A stretch of 64,000 bases of DNA, taken from NCBI RefSeq assembly GCF_013408415.1, contig NZ_JACCAA010000001.1:1-64000 (forward strand), written 5' to 3'. The position numbers and the translations under genes were made by a program. The notes under the pieces were generated by a model. The model was given only the letters and a program-made list of their open reading frames with translations. It was not told where the DNA came from and ran no database searches. Positions 41,735 through 50,326 of the stretch are shown piece after piece. Position 1 is the stretch's first letter. Each line of letters starts with the position of its first letter. The DNA comes from Nocardioides daedukensis. Lineage in GTDB: Bacteria; Actinomycetota; Actinomycetes; Propionibacteriales; Nocardioidaceae.

Positions 41735-42028
41735 ATGATTGAGGTGACTCGACCTGACGACATCGGCCCCGCGCTACGCGAAGAGCGACTGGCTGACGGT
41801 CTGACGCAGGCTGCGTTGGCCGAACTCGCCAACGTGGGCCGCCAGTGGCTCAACTCCTTCGAGATGGGGGAGAAGGTTTCCGCTCCGCTCAACATGGTCA
41901 TGCGTGTGATTGCGGCACTCGACGTTGCCGTCGTCCTCACGCGGCCGTCGCTGGCCGCGACCGGGGCGAAGCCGGAGGCCGCGGAAGTGTTCGACCTCGA
42001 CGAGCACCTGAGGGAGTACGACCAGTGA
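41726..42028 (+). CDS. HipB-like antitoxin/transcriptional repressor
   Basis: This 100-residue protein is a helix-turn-helix (HTH_3/Xre) repressor: EERLADGLTQAALAELANVGRQWLNSFEMGEK, then VMRVIAALDVAVVL, as in HipB antitoxins. The ATG at 41726 fits a leaderless start; the next ATG at 41735 lies just after the second operator. Its stop overlaps the start of a short HipA-like frame (GTGA). Autorepression through the twin operators is inferred. Confidence 0.85.
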   Translation: MATMIEVTRPDDIGPALREERLADGLTQAALAELANVGRQWLNSFEMGEKVSAPLNMVMRVIAALDVAVVLTRPSLAATGAKPEAAEVFDLDEHLREYDQ

Positions 42029-42201
42029 ACTCGGCCAGCCAGGTGTCCGACGAGCACACCCTGTATGTGGTGATGAACGGTCGCGTCGTCGGCGACATCG
42101 CCCTGCGCGATTTGCTTCGCGTCGAGGTTGACGTCGTGGCTGCCGATTCGCTGCGCGGAGAGTTCCGCGACCGGGTCCTGCGTGAAGCGGTGGCAGTGTG
42201 A
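42025..42201 (+). CDS. HipA-like N-terminal fragment, 58 residues
   Basis: The GTG overlaps the HipB-like stop. Residues about 12-22 (TLYVVMNGRVVGDI) match the beta-hairpin that starts HipA kinases, but the frame ends after 58 codons, whereas HipA proteins have about 400-440 residues. The remaining sequence (REFRDRVLREAV-like helix) is not HipA. It is either the remnant of a deleted toxin or a short partner of unknown role. Confidence 0.55.
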   Translation: MNSASQVSDEHTLYVVMNGRVVGDIALRDLLRVEVDVVAADSLRGEFRDRVLREAVAV

Positions 42202-42222
42202 GCGAGTCACCTTGCCGGGCAG

Positions 42223-42254
42223 TCCTTCGGGGCACCCCGCAGGTGCTCGAAGGA
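42223..42254. terminator. Bidirectional hairpin between convergent genes
   Basis: TCCTTCG (42223-42229) pairs with CGAAGGA (42248-42254), and the loop itself contains GGGGCACCCC. It lies between the stops of the HipA fragment and the GntR gene and could serve both. Confidence 0.45.
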
Positions 42255-42256
42255 AC

Positions 42257-43045
42257 CTAACTCGACTCGGGCAGCGACGAGATGCGCGCAAAGTGCGCCT
42301 GGTCGGACGGCACCCCACGCAGGCCGCGCCCTGGCGTACGCATCATGATCTGAGTGCGGTCCGAACGGAACAGGTCGTGGGAGAACTCGATCGGCACGCC
42401 GTCCTTGTCGTAGGTCGTGCGCGTGATGCCGAGCAGCGCGTCGCCGGCGGTGACAGAGAGGAGCGCTGCTTCCTCTTCGGTAGCGTTCACGACCTCGATG
42501 ATCTCCTCGGCATCGGCAGGAACGACATCGAACTCGGACTCCAAGAGCTCGTATATCGAGCCGCCGAGCGACATCTCGAGCAGGCCCGGGAACCGTTCGG
42601 CGGGCATGCGCGCGTGGTCTAGCGAGAAGGGCTTTCCATCGGCAAGGCGCAGGCGGCGTACATCGAGCACCAGGCTGCCAGCCGGAAGTTGCAGGGCACG
42701 TTGGGTCATGGTGTCGGCAACTCCCATGCGGGTGGAGACCACACGGGTGCCGGCGGCGTAACCCTGTCGGGCGAGGTAGGCGGGGACTCCTACGACCTTG
42801 GTGAGGTCGTGCTCCACCTTGCCGTGAGTAATGAAGGTGCCGCCGGTGCGGCCAGCGACCCGTCGAACCAGGCCAGCCTCTTCGAGCTGCGACAGCACCT
42901 GACGCAACGTTCCGCGGCTCACCCCGTAGTGCTCAGCCAGCTCGCGTTCGCTGCCCAGCCGGGCACCCGGGGGCAGCGTGCCGGAACCGATGTCAGTCAG
43001 CATGCGCCGGCGCAGTTGCTCTGCGACGGCGTGCTCCGTTGCCAT
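42257..43045 (-). CDS. GntR-family (HutC/UTRA) regulator of the microcompartment operon
   Basis: This 262-residue protein has a GntR winged helix (GSERELAEHYGVSRGTLRQVL, residues about 31-51) and a C-terminal UTRA ligand domain (LRLADGKPFSLDHARMPAERF; VPIEFSHDLFRSDR). It is the last gene of the operon and probably controls it, sensing an operon metabolite. GAAGGGA precedes the ATG, but that ribosome site and the ATG lie inside a predicted 10-bp stem, so translation may be limited. The cognate operator is probably the GGTTCA cluster near 50350. Confidence 0.9.
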   Translation of the reverse strand: MATEHAVAEQLRRRMLTDIGSGTLPPGARLGSERELAEHYGVSRGTLRQVLSQLEEAGLVRRVAGRTGGTFITHGKVEHDLTKVVGVPAYLARQGYAAGTRVVSTRMGVADTMTQRALQLPAGSLVLDVRRLRLADGKPFSLDHARMPAERFPGLLEMSLGGSIYELLESEFDVVPADAEEIIEVVNATEEEAALLSVTAGDALLGITRTTYDKDGVPIEFSHDLFRSDRTQIMMRTPGRGLRGVPSDQAHFARISSLPESS

Positions 43046-43100
43046 AGGTTTCCCTTCGGGTGTCAGTGTGCTGCGGGGGGGGGGGTGACTGGAAACCTAT
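43044..43100 (-). promoter_or_regulatory. Start-codon-masking stem with an 11-base homopolymer
   Basis: ATAGGTTTCC (43044-43053) and GGAAACCTAT (43091-43100) are perfect inverted repeats. In the mRNA (minus strand) the stem covers the AUG and part of the ribosome site of the GntR gene. The loop holds a run of eleven C residues (G on the plus strand, 43075-43085), a length prone to slippage. Confidence 0.55.
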
Positions 43101-43106
43101 CCGACT

Positions 43107-43883
43107 TCACATCTCCTGCAGCGCCATCAGCGACTCGGGCAGCACCTGACCTCCGTCGACGATCAGACTCTGCCCCGTGATGTAGCCGGCTTCTTCAGTG
43201 GCGAAGAAGAGAGCCGCGTGCCCAATGTCGGCCACATTTCCAAGGCGGTTCTGTGGAACGGTCGCGGCCATCGAGTCGAGATACTCCTGGCCCAGACCGT
43301 CGAGCCCTTCGGTGGCGATGTTGCCGGGGAGCACCGCATTGATGGTGATCTTCTTCGGTGCAAGCTCCATCGCGGCGGTGCGCACAAAGCCGAGTTGGGC
43401 GGCCTTGCTGGCGCCGTAGTGCGACCAGCCCGGGAACCCTGTGTGCGGTCCGGTGATTGACGAGGTGACGACGATGCGGCCGCTGCCACTGGTGGTCAGT
43501 GCCGGCAGGCAGGCCTGCACCGCATAGACAGTTCCCTTGAAGTTGGTGGCCATCACCAGCTCGAGATCGTCGGGCGTCATCACGTCCAGTCGCGCCGACG
43601 GGAAGATCCCGGCGTTCGCGCAGAGCACGTCGATCCCGCCGTGGCGTTCAACCGCGACTGCGGCCAATTGCTCGCACTGGTCCCGGTCGGTGACGTCAGT
43701 GACGACGTACGACGCCCGTGCGCCCAGGCCTTCGGCGGCGGCGCGCAGGGATGCTTCGTCGCGCCCGGTGATGAGCACCTTTGCTCCTGCGTCGGCGAAC
43801 ACCTGGGCTATGCCGCGCCCGATGCCCTTGCTTCCGCCGGTGACGATCACAGAGCGGTCGGCAACTGAGGTGAACATGTGCAT
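43107..43883 (-). CDS. Short-chain dehydrogenase (1-amino-2-propanol dehydrogenase-like)
   Basis: This 258-residue protein is a classical SDR: cofactor motif [10 protein letters not shown] (residues about 15-24), NAG in CANAGIFPS, catalytic Ser in TSSITG and YGASK (Tyr-x3-Lys). In the RMM microcompartment locus of M. smegmatis the equivalent gene encodes an aminopropanol dehydrogenase that interconverts aminoacetone and 1-amino-2-propanol; this assignment is by position and family. It starts 20 bp after the kinase gene. Confidence 0.85.
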   Translation of the reverse strand: MHMFTSVADRSVIVTGGSKGIGRGIAQVFADAGAKVLITGRDEASLRAAAEGLGARASYVVTDVTDRDQCEQLAAVAVERHGGIDVLCANAGIFPSARLDVMTPDDLELVMATNFKGTVYAVQACLPALTTSGSGRIVVTSSITGPHTGFPGWSHYGASKAAQLGFVRTAAMELAPKKITINAVLPGNIATEGLDGLGQEYLDSMAATVPQNRLGNVADIGHAALFFATEEAGYITGQSLIVDGGQVLPESLMALQEM

Positions 43884-43903
43884 CTCATTCCACTAGTGAG
43901 GGT

Positions 43904-44902
43904 TCAGACGATTGAGGAGCCGCCGGAGGCGACGTAGCGTCGGGCGAGGTCGAGTGAGGAGGCCGTGTAGCCGGGTCCGACGTCCTGGCATTCGCGTGAG
44001 TGCGAGTGGGAGCCCATCCATGCGACCAGCAGGAGTCGCCGCAACATCACGAAGGTTGCCAGCATCTCCTCGTGTTCGGCGCTGAGTTCTTCGACGGATC
44101 GATAGCCACGCAGCCACGCTTCTTGCCACTCGGGCAGTCGCGGGTCGTGCTCGATGAACGAGACCGCAGTTCCGAAGTCATACATGAACCACGAGAACCC
44201 GCAGTCGTCGAAGTCGATGACATTGACCTGGTCGTCGTCCACGAGCAGGTTGGCCAGCCGAAGGTCTGCGTGCACCAACCCGAAACGGTCGCCTCCCTGG
44301 CCATACTCCGCAAGGCGTTGCTGCACGAGCGAGGCCGCGGCACCGAGCACGGCCGACTCCCCGGGCCCCACGCCGATGCCGTCGTGCCAGCGTCCCCAAC
44401 GAGGCTGCTCACCCAGCGAGTGCTCCCAGTCCCAGCTGAAGCGCGCGAAGCCCGGCGGCCTCTTCCACGTGCGGGCATGTCGGTGCATGCGGGCAGTGAT
44501 CGCACCGAGTGTCTCGAAGCTGGCCGTGTCGAGGGCGACTTCGTCGGGTTCGATTCCGGGCACCACCTCGAAGAGCACAGCGTGCCGGTCGTGGCCCTCC
44601 ACCTCGAGGCTGACGACACGGTCGCCGTCCGTGGTGTGGATGACCCGTGGGGTGGACACCCCCGCCTCCTTGCCAAGGGCGGTCAACCAGTCGAGCTCGC
44701 TCTCGATGGACGCACGATCGTGGTAGTCCACCCGGTGCACCCGCAGGATGCCCTCACGGCCGGTGCCCGGATCGGCCATCAGGTAGGTCGCGTTCTCTGA
44801 CAGGTTGATCATCCGCAGCGTGCGCTGTTCGGACAGGCCGTAGCGGTCCAGGGCCAGCCGGGCGACGTCGTCGTCGACGGGGCTGAAGAGTGACTCGCTC
44901 AT
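43904..44902 (-). CDS. APH-family aminoalcohol kinase (1-amino-2-propanol kinase-like)
   Basis: This 332-residue protein has the phosphotransferase (APH/choline kinase) motifs: Brenner motif HADLRLANLL and metal-binding IDFDD. The N-terminal nucleotide lobe contains RTLRMINLSENATYLMAD. In the RMM locus the kinase phosphorylates 1-amino-2-propanol to make a good leaving group for the phospholyase. Its ATG overlaps the stop of the shell gene upstream (ATGA). Confidence 0.87.
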   Translation of the reverse strand: MSESLFSPVDDDVARLALDRYGLSEQRTLRMINLSENATYLMADPGTGREGILRVHRVDYHDRASIESELDWLTALGKEAGVSTPRVIHTTDGDRVVSLEVEGHDRHAVLFEVVPGIEPDEVALDTASFETLGAITARMHRHARTWKRPPGFARFSWDWEHSLGEQPRWGRWHDGIGVGPGESAVLGAAASLVQQRLAEYGQGGDRFGLVHADLRLANLLVDDDQVNVIDFDDCGFSWFMYDFGTAVSFIEHDPRLPEWQEAWLRGYRSVEELSAEHEEMLATFVMLRRLLLVAWMGSHSHSRECQDVGPGYTASSLDLARRYVASGGSSIV

Positions 44903-45552
44903 CAGTGATCCCGGCCCTCGATCGCCTGAAGCACGACAGTGATCCGGTCTCGCGCGGTGCGCACATCATCGAGCGCGCCGCTGAGATAGATCCGGCCGGC
45001 AGCACCGATCATCTGTACGTCGACCACAGTGATGCCGGGTGCTGCGCGCTCCGCCTCGTTGGCGGCGACAGCCGCGAACAGGGCCGGCGTCATCTCATAG
45101 ACGAGAAGCGACTCACCAGGCATCACCATCGATCCCTGCCTGTTCCGGTTGATGATCACCGCGTGCTGGTCGGTGATGTCCTCAATGATGTCGTGGTAAA
45201 GGACCCGGGGCCGCAGTTGATCACTGGCCGAACTGCCGGTGCCGGCGAGCACTGCCTCGCCGGCGGCGACCACGTCGTCGAGGGAACGCCCGTGCAGCTC
45301 GAGAACGCCGAACTGTCGTTCGACGAACAGGATGCCCGGCTCCACCGAGGGAACCTCGCGCAGGGCGAGGTCGATCACCCGCTCGATCGCCAGGGCCGGG
45401 GCCACCTCGATGATCAGGGCGTGGTCACCCACGAACGGCGGATAGCCGCGGGCGCGGGTGGGCGTGCCCAGATAGGCCGCGAACTGTTGCTGCAGGTCCT
45501 CCACCATCAGGTAGACCCGGAGCTCGGTGCGCGACATGGTGTCGTCGGCCAT
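44902..45552 (-). CDS. BMC-T tandem-domain shell protein (second of two)
   Basis: This 216-residue protein contains two BMC domains in tandem (residues about 10-105 and 115-210), the trimeric BMC-T type. Typical features are ALIIEVAPALAIERVIDLAL and the second-domain LLVYEMTPALFAAVAANEAE. Such trimers tile the facets of the shell and can form a gated pore. It differs in sequence from the BMC-T at 46745, which fits the RMM set of two T proteins, one H and one P. Confidence 0.9.
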   Translation of the reverse strand: MADDTMSRTELRVYLMVEDLQQQFAAYLGTPTRARGYPPFVGDHALIIEVAPALAIERVIDLALREVPSVEPGILFVERQFGVLELHGRSLDDVVAAGEAVLAGTGSSASDQLRPRVLYHDIIEDITDQHAVIINRNRQGSMVMPGESLLVYEMTPALFAAVAANEAERAAPGITVVDVQMIGAAGRIYLSGALDDVRTARDRITVVLQAIEGRDH

Positions 45553-45598
45553 GAGGCCTCCTCGATGTCAGTGTTGCTCAGGCGGACAGCTTGATGGG

Positions 45599-45877
45599 CT
45601 ACTTGGCGGCGAGGTCGAAGTGCTTGCCGAGCTCGTTGTGCGGGCGCGGGATGACGTGCACGCTGACGAGTTCGCCGACCAGGGACGCAGTCTCTGCTCC
45701 GGCTTCGGTGGCGGCCTTGACGGCGCCCACTTCACCACTGATGATCACGGCCACGAGGCCGTCGCCGACTTCCTGTCGGTCGGTGATGGTGACGTTGGCG
45801 GCCTTGACCATGGCGTCGGCCGCGGCGAGTGCTGCGACGAAGCCCTTCGTCTCGATCATGCCGATCGCGTTGGACAT
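45599..45877 (-). CDS. BMC-H hexameric shell protein
   Basis: This 92-residue protein is a single BMC domain: [20 protein letters not shown] at the start, [21 protein letters not shown] in the middle and [12 protein letters not shown] at the end. Six copies form the hexagonal tile that makes the bulk of the shell facets. It is the only H protein in the window. It lies 46 bp before the second BMC-T gene. Confidence 0.95.
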   Translation of the reverse strand: MSNAIGMIETKGFVAALAAADAMVKAANVTITDRQEVGDGLVAVIISGEVGAVKAATEAGAETASLVGELVSVHVIPRPHNELGKHFDLAAK

Positions 45878-45933
45878 TTCTGCTCCTTGGTTGTGCTCCG
45901 CTCACACCTCTTGTGTGAGACGACTGGGTGGGA

Positions 45934-46248
45934 CTACTCGGGGTTGGTCTTGGCCTTCGCCGTGGAGGGAGCGACCGACTTTGCCGCACGGGTCGGCTTG
46001 GCGGCCGGCGGCTGGTCGATCGATCCGATGACCAGGGCATCGACGGGTGGCGGTGTTCCGGGGAACCAGGCGGCGGCCACGGACCCTTGGGCGACGAGAA
46101 CGTGCTCGCCGATGCCCGTGCCGAGGACGTCGAAGGCGACCAGGTGGGCGCCGCCGTTCTCGGTGACGAGCTCCAGGAAGGCGCCGTTGGGGAGGCCCTC
46201 GATCCGTTTGGTGGACCAGACGTTGCCGGTCACGACTGCTCTCAGCAT
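45934..46248 (-). CDS. BMC-P (EutN/CcmL) pentameric shell vertex protein
   Basis: This 104-residue protein is the EutN/CcmL fold: MLRAVVTGNVWSTKRIEGLP with AFDVLGTGIGEHVLVAQGSVA, followed by a disordered Ala/Lys/Pro tail of about 25 residues. Pentamers cap the vertices of the shell. Its ATG overlaps the TGA of the gene before it (TGATG). Confidence 0.93.
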   Translation of the reverse strand: MLRAVVTGNVWSTKRIEGLPNGAFLELVTENGGAHLVAFDVLGTGIGEHVLVAQGSVAAAWFPGTPPPVDALVIGSIDQPPAAKPTRAAKSVAPSTAKAKTNPE

Positions 46249-46748
46249 CAGCGCTCCTTCTCGATGTGGACGTTCAGGGCGCGGGCCTTCTCGCGTCCCA
46301 GTGGGGTCAGGACGGCACGTCGTCCGAGAATGATGCGGTGCCCGCACTCGGCAGCGGTCTTGACCTGCCGTTCGGTGACCGCGCCGCGCTCGATGCGTGT
46401 GGCCGGTCCGGTCGGCGTTGCCGACGATGAAGCCTTGGCCAGTCGGAACGTCAGGCGTCCGGCCCGCAGGTCCTGGCGGTTCTTGGGGTTCTCGAAGAGG
46501 GCCAGCAACTGCCGGGCGAACTGGTCGAGCTCGGCGTCGTTGGTGATCCGCACTGCCTCCGTGCGCACACGGTGCTCACGCACAGTCACGGACTCGCCGC
46601 CGATGTTCGAGGGCGCGGTCGGAGTTGGAGGCGCAGCAGGCGCGCCCGGGCGCATCTGGTCGCGGACGGCGTCCTTGACCAGGTCACCGACCATCTCCTT
46701 GACCACGCTCGCGACCAGGTCGCGCAGGTCCGGGCCTGATGAGGTCAC
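46248..46748 (-). CDS. RMM microcompartment protein of unknown function
   Basis: This 166-residue protein lies between the P-type and T-type shell genes and overlaps both. Residues 5-29 (SGPDLRDLVASVVKEMVGDLVKDAV) form an amphipathic helix like the encapsulation peptides that bring cargo to the shell. A Pro/Ala linker follows. The C-terminal 90 residues (TERQVKTAAECGHRIILGRRA, then LTPLGREKARALNVHIE) resemble a small winged-helix-like domain. A gene in the same place occurs in the M. smegmatis RMM locus. No enzyme motif is visible; an assembly or scaffold role is possible. Confidence 0.8.
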   Translation of the reverse strand: MTSSGPDLRDLVASVVKEMVGDLVKDAVRDQMRPGAPAAPPTPTAPSNIGGESVTVREHRVRTEAVRITNDAELDQFARQLLALFENPKNRQDLRAGRLTFRLAKASSSATPTGPATRIERGAVTERQVKTAAECGHRIILGRRAVLTPLGREKARALNVHIEKER

Positions 46749-47347
46749 GTCAGGCTCCGCAGCGCTTCCTCGGCTGCCTCGGCCGCCTGCCGAACGTCGG
46801 CCTCCTTGCCGGCGAGGTAGACCCGGCCGGTGGCGCCGATCATGCGATAGTCGACGACCTTGATGTCGGCGGCCTTCTCGGCCTCGTTGGTGGCCACGAT
46901 CGCGTACGACGCCGGCTGGACCTCCAGCACATAGAGGGATTCGCCGGGCAGGACCATCGACCCGATCTTGTTGCGGTTGATCAGGAAGGCGTGCTGCTGG
47001 TCGATGCTGGAGATGATCTTGCTGGCCAAGATCGTCGGGCGCACCGCGTCACTCGGACTGGCTCCCAGCGCATCGAGGACTCCGTCGGCGGCGGCCTGGA
47101 CGGAGCCGGTCTCGCCGTGGAATTCGAGGTAGCCGAACTGACGCTCGACAACGAGCACGCCGGCAGCGACGTCGGCGTGCTTGAGGGCGACGTCGGTGAT
47201 CGGCTCGATGTCGAGTCCGGGCGCGACCTCGATGATCTGGGCGGCCATGTGTGCCCGGGGGAGGGAGCCCTTGATCCAGGTGCCCAGATAGCACATCGTC
47301 TGCGGCTGCAGCCGGTCGATGAAGATGAAGGAACGCAGTTCAGCCAT
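46745..47347 (-). CDS. BMC-T tandem-domain shell protein (first of two)
   Basis: This 200-residue protein has two BMC domains (about residues 10-100 and 105-200): SFIFIDRLQPQTMCYLGTW at the start, QIIEVAPGLDIEPITDVALK, and YVLEVQPASYAIVATNEAEKA in the second. It forms trimers in the shell. It starts 3 bp after the aldehyde dehydrogenase stop and overlaps the next gene by four bases. Confidence 0.92.
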   Translation of the reverse strand: MAELRSFIFIDRLQPQTMCYLGTWIKGSLPRAHMAAQIIEVAPGLDIEPITDVALKHADVAAGVLVVERQFGYLEFHGETGSVQAAADGVLDALGASPSDAVRPTILASKIISSIDQQHAFLINRNKIGSMVLPGESLYVLEVQPASYAIVATNEAEKAADIKVVDYRMIGATGRVYLAGKEADVRQAAEAAEEALRSLT

Positions 47348-47350
47348 GGG

Positions 47351-48973
47351 TCAGCCCTTGATCAGTTGGGAGAGCTCTTCCACCACGAGGCGGCGGATCT
47401 CTTCACGGAAGGTGTCGTCGTTCCCGGAGCGGCCGGGAGCGCTCGAAGTGCCGGCGCGAGGGCCCAGTTGGTTGGCCACGCGGGTGGCCAAGGCATCGAC
47501 GCTTGCGGACGGTGTGTTGCCACGGATCGACGTACGCACCGAGTCGTTGGAGGCGTGCGGATAGCTGGGCACGGGCCCGCTGTGGTCGACCCAGGGAGAG
47601 ACGCCAGTGAAGTCGGGCATCACCTCGGCGGGGTCGTTGTTGTAGGCGATGCGCGCCCAGTTCACGAGGTGCTTGGGCTGCAGGTTCTCGCCGAGGGAAC
47701 TGCGTCCCACGAATCCGGTGCCGATCGTCATGGTGGGGGCCAGGTTGGTGCCCAGCCCTGAGCTGCCGGTGCTGTTGCCGACGTTCACGGCCACGCGTAG
47801 CACTGGCACCTCCGCGGCGTACTGCATCACGGTTTCGGAGTTGGTCGAGTGGATGGCGGCGCTGTGCCCGGCGCCGGCGATGCGTACGACGGCCCGCGCG
47901 GTGGCGATGCCGGTGGCGACGCTGGGCACGCGGATCATTCCGAGCACGGGGGAAAGCTTCTCGTGGGTGAACGGTTCTTCGGGCACGGCCTCGGCGAAGG
48001 GCGCGATCAGCACCTGCGTCTTCGGTCCGACCCGGAACCCGGCCTGCTGGGCGATCCAGGAGGCGTCCTTGCCGACGACGTCGACGTTGAGCTTGCCGTA
48101 GGGGAACATATAGGTGCGCAACAGTTCAGCTGCGTCCTCGTCGAGGATGAAGGCGCCGACGCGTTCCAGCTCGCGAGTGAACTTGTCGGCAATGGAGTCC
48201 TCGACAATGAGCACTGACTCGTTGGTGCACAGCACTGAGTTGTCGAAGGCCTTGCTGTCGACGAGGCGCTTTGCGGCCAGTCGCAGGTCTGCAGTGGCAT
48301 CCACGAGCACGGGCACGTTGCCGGGGCCGACACCGATCGCCGGGTTACCTGAGCTGTACGCCGAACGCACCACACCCGTCCCGCCGGTGGCCAGGATGAC
48401 GTTGGTGCGCTCATCACCCATCAGGGCTTCGACGAGCGGAATCGTCGGCTCGGCGACGCACTGCACAATGCCGTCCGGGGCGCCGGCTTCGACCGCCGCG
48501 CGGGCGAGCAGCTCGGCAGCGTCGGTGCAGCATTCCTTGGCCATCGGATGTGGACTGATGACCACGGCGTTACGGGTCATCAGAGCAAGCAGCACCTTGA
48601 AGAACACGGAGGCGACCGGGTTGGTCGACGGGGTGATCGCAAGGATCACGCCGGCAGGGCGAGGGACCTCGACGATCTTGTCCTCGGCGTTGATGCGCGG
48701 GGTGACGAAGTCGTGACCGGCGTAGGTCTCGAGGATTCCGCGGGAGCAGGCGACGTTCTTGATCACCTTGTGCTCGACGACACCGAAGGTGGTCTCGCGC
48801 ACGGCCCACTCGGCGTACTTCTCCGCGTTGGCCTGGGCGACGTCGGCAACGGCTCGGACGATGCGGTCCACGTCGGCGGCCGAGTAGGCGCCATAGGAGC
48901 GCGCGGCCCATCCAGCTCTCTCGAGCATGTGGCCTGCGGCCGCGATTGCGGTCTGTTGCCGTGCTTCGGTCAT
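47351..48973 (-). CDS. CoA-acylating aldehyde dehydrogenase with C-terminal encapsulation peptide
   Basis: This 540-residue protein has the EutE/PduP pattern: PSTNPVASVFFKVLLALMTRN, the glycine motif TGGTGVVRSAYSSG and the catalytic Cys in KAFDNSVLCTNESVLI. After a variable linker the last 22 residues (DDTFREEIRRLVVEELSQLI) form an amphipathic helix, the hallmark of cargo targeted to a microcompartment. It would convert propionaldehyde to propionyl-CoA. The ATG overlaps the stop of the phospholyase gene. Confidence 0.9.
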   Translation of the reverse strand: MTEARQQTAIAAAGHMLERAGWAARSYGAYSAADVDRIVRAVADVAQANAEKYAEWAVRETTFGVVEHKVIKNVACSRGILETYAGHDFVTPRINAEDKIVEVPRPAGVILAITPSTNPVASVFFKVLLALMTRNAVVISPHPMAKECCTDAAELLARAAVEAGAPDGIVQCVAEPTIPLVEALMGDERTNVILATGGTGVVRSAYSSGNPAIGVGPGNVPVLVDATADLRLAAKRLVDSKAFDNSVLCTNESVLIVEDSIADKFTRELERVGAFILDEDAAELLRTYMFPYGKLNVDVVGKDASWIAQQAGFRVGPKTQVLIAPFAEAVPEEPFTHEKLSPVLGMIRVPSVATGIATARAVVRIAGAGHSAAIHSTNSETVMQYAAEVPVLRVAVNVGNSTGSSGLGTNLAPTMTIGTGFVGRSSLGENLQPKHLVNWARIAYNNDPAEVMPDFTGVSPWVDHSGPVPSYPHASNDSVRTSIRGNTPSASVDALATRVANQLGPRAGTSSAPGRSGNDDTFREEIRRLVVEELSQLIKG

Positions 48974-50259
48974 CAGCTGGCCCTCCGTCCGGTGGCTGCG
49001 GCTTTCCCGGCGGCGCGACCAATGGCGAGTGCGGTCCGGTCGAGCAGTTCTTCGGTGAGCGCCGGGGTCATGAGGATGCCCGGCTTGTACTGCAGAACCC
49101 TCGGGTCGAGTGTCGAGAAGATTGCCCACACGCCGAGTTGGTAGAGCTCACGCATGACATATTTGGCGCCCTCAGGATGGGCGAACTCGAGACCGAGGAC
49201 CACGCCGTTCTGGCGGACGCCGGTGAACCAGTCGGGGTTGTCGGCTTGCACCGATCGCAGTCCCTGACTGATCACGTCGCTGATGTAGTGGACCATGGAG
49301 CGCACTTCGGGGCGTTGAGTGATCTCGAGTGTCTTCAGAGCGGCCACGCAACCGATCTCGGCCCCGCCAAAGGTGGACATGTGGGCGAAGCCGTCCTGAC
49401 GAAGCCAGGCACCGGCCTTCTCGCTGAGGAGTGCGGCGGCGATCGGGTAGATGCCTCCGGACAGGCCCTTCCCGGTGACCATGATGTCCGGCTCGATGCC
49501 ATGCTTGGTGATCGCCCAGAGCTCGCCGGTGCGCATGAGTCCGGTTTGGACCTCGTCGGCGATGTAGAGGGCGCCGTACTTCTGGGTGAGCGCCTTGACC
49601 TGCTCGAGGTAGCCCGGTTCCGGGAGGGGGAATCCGTACGTCGCGGGGATGGTCTCCATGATCACCGCGGCGACGTCGCGTCCCTTGAGGGCCTGCTCCA
49701 TCGCGGCGATGTCGTTGAACGGCACCTGCGGGAAATCGTCGGGCTGATCGGAGAGGAACATCTTGGAGAACCGATCGTCACCGGTGGCGACCGCCAGGCC
49801 GGTGTGACCGTGGTAGGCCTTCACGATCGAGACGATCTTGCGCTTCTGGGTGGCATGGCGAGCGCTCTTGAGTGCGATGTCGATCGCCTCGCCACCTCCT
49901 GAGGCAAAGGCCACCTTGGTCAGCGTCGCGGGGGCGCTGGCGAGCAGGGCCTCGGCCAGCGCGGTGCGCCCCAGGGAGGGGAAGTGGTGGTTGCCCATGT
50001 CGAAGCGGTCCATCGCGCTCTTGACTGCGCCGACCACCTCTGGGTTGCGGTGGCCGAGGTTGTAAGTGCCGCCGTTGAGGTGCACGTCGATGAGGCGGCG
50101 ACCGTTCATGTCCCAGAGGAAGTAGCCCTCGCGCCGGTCGATGACCAGGTCGACGCCGCTGTCGGACCAGAACTGTGTCTTGTCCGGATTCCAGAACTCT
50201 TTCGACTTCTCGAGCATCTCTGCCTTCGAGTCGAAGCTGAAGAGGTCGTAGTCGTGCAT
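48973..50259 (-). CDS. Class-III aminotransferase-fold phospholyase
   Basis: This 428-residue protein is a PLP-dependent fold-type I enzyme: FASGGGEAIDIALKSARH, AYHGHTGLAVATGDD, LYIADEVQTGLMRTG and the PLP lysine in VTGKGLSGGIYPI. Homologues in RMM loci and the ethanolamine-phosphate phospholyases of the same family eliminate phosphate and ammonia from aminoalcohol phosphates. The proposed product is propionaldehyde. AGGGA precedes the ATG at 50259. It is the first gene of the operon. Confidence 0.87.
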   Translation of the reverse strand: MHDYDLFSFDSKAEMLEKSKEFWNPDKTQFWSDSGVDLVIDRREGYFLWDMNGRRLIDVHLNGGTYNLGHRNPEVVGAVKSAMDRFDMGNHHFPSLGRTALAEALLASAPATLTKVAFASGGGEAIDIALKSARHATQKRKIVSIVKAYHGHTGLAVATGDDRFSKMFLSDQPDDFPQVPFNDIAAMEQALKGRDVAAVIMETIPATYGFPLPEPGYLEQVKALTQKYGALYIADEVQTGLMRTGELWAITKHGIEPDIMVTGKGLSGGIYPIAAALLSEKAGAWLRQDGFAHMSTFGGAEIGCVAALKTLEITQRPEVRSMVHYISDVISQGLRSVQADNPDWFTGVRQNGVVLGLEFAHPEGAKYVMRELYQLGVWAIFSTLDPRVLQYKPGILMTPALTEELLDRTALAIGRAAGKAAATGRRAS

Positions 50260-50326
50260 CGCCCATTCCCTGGTGGTGGAGGCTCGGCCGGCGGTCGAGC
50301 TCGGGTGCTGCTGACCCACATCATTA

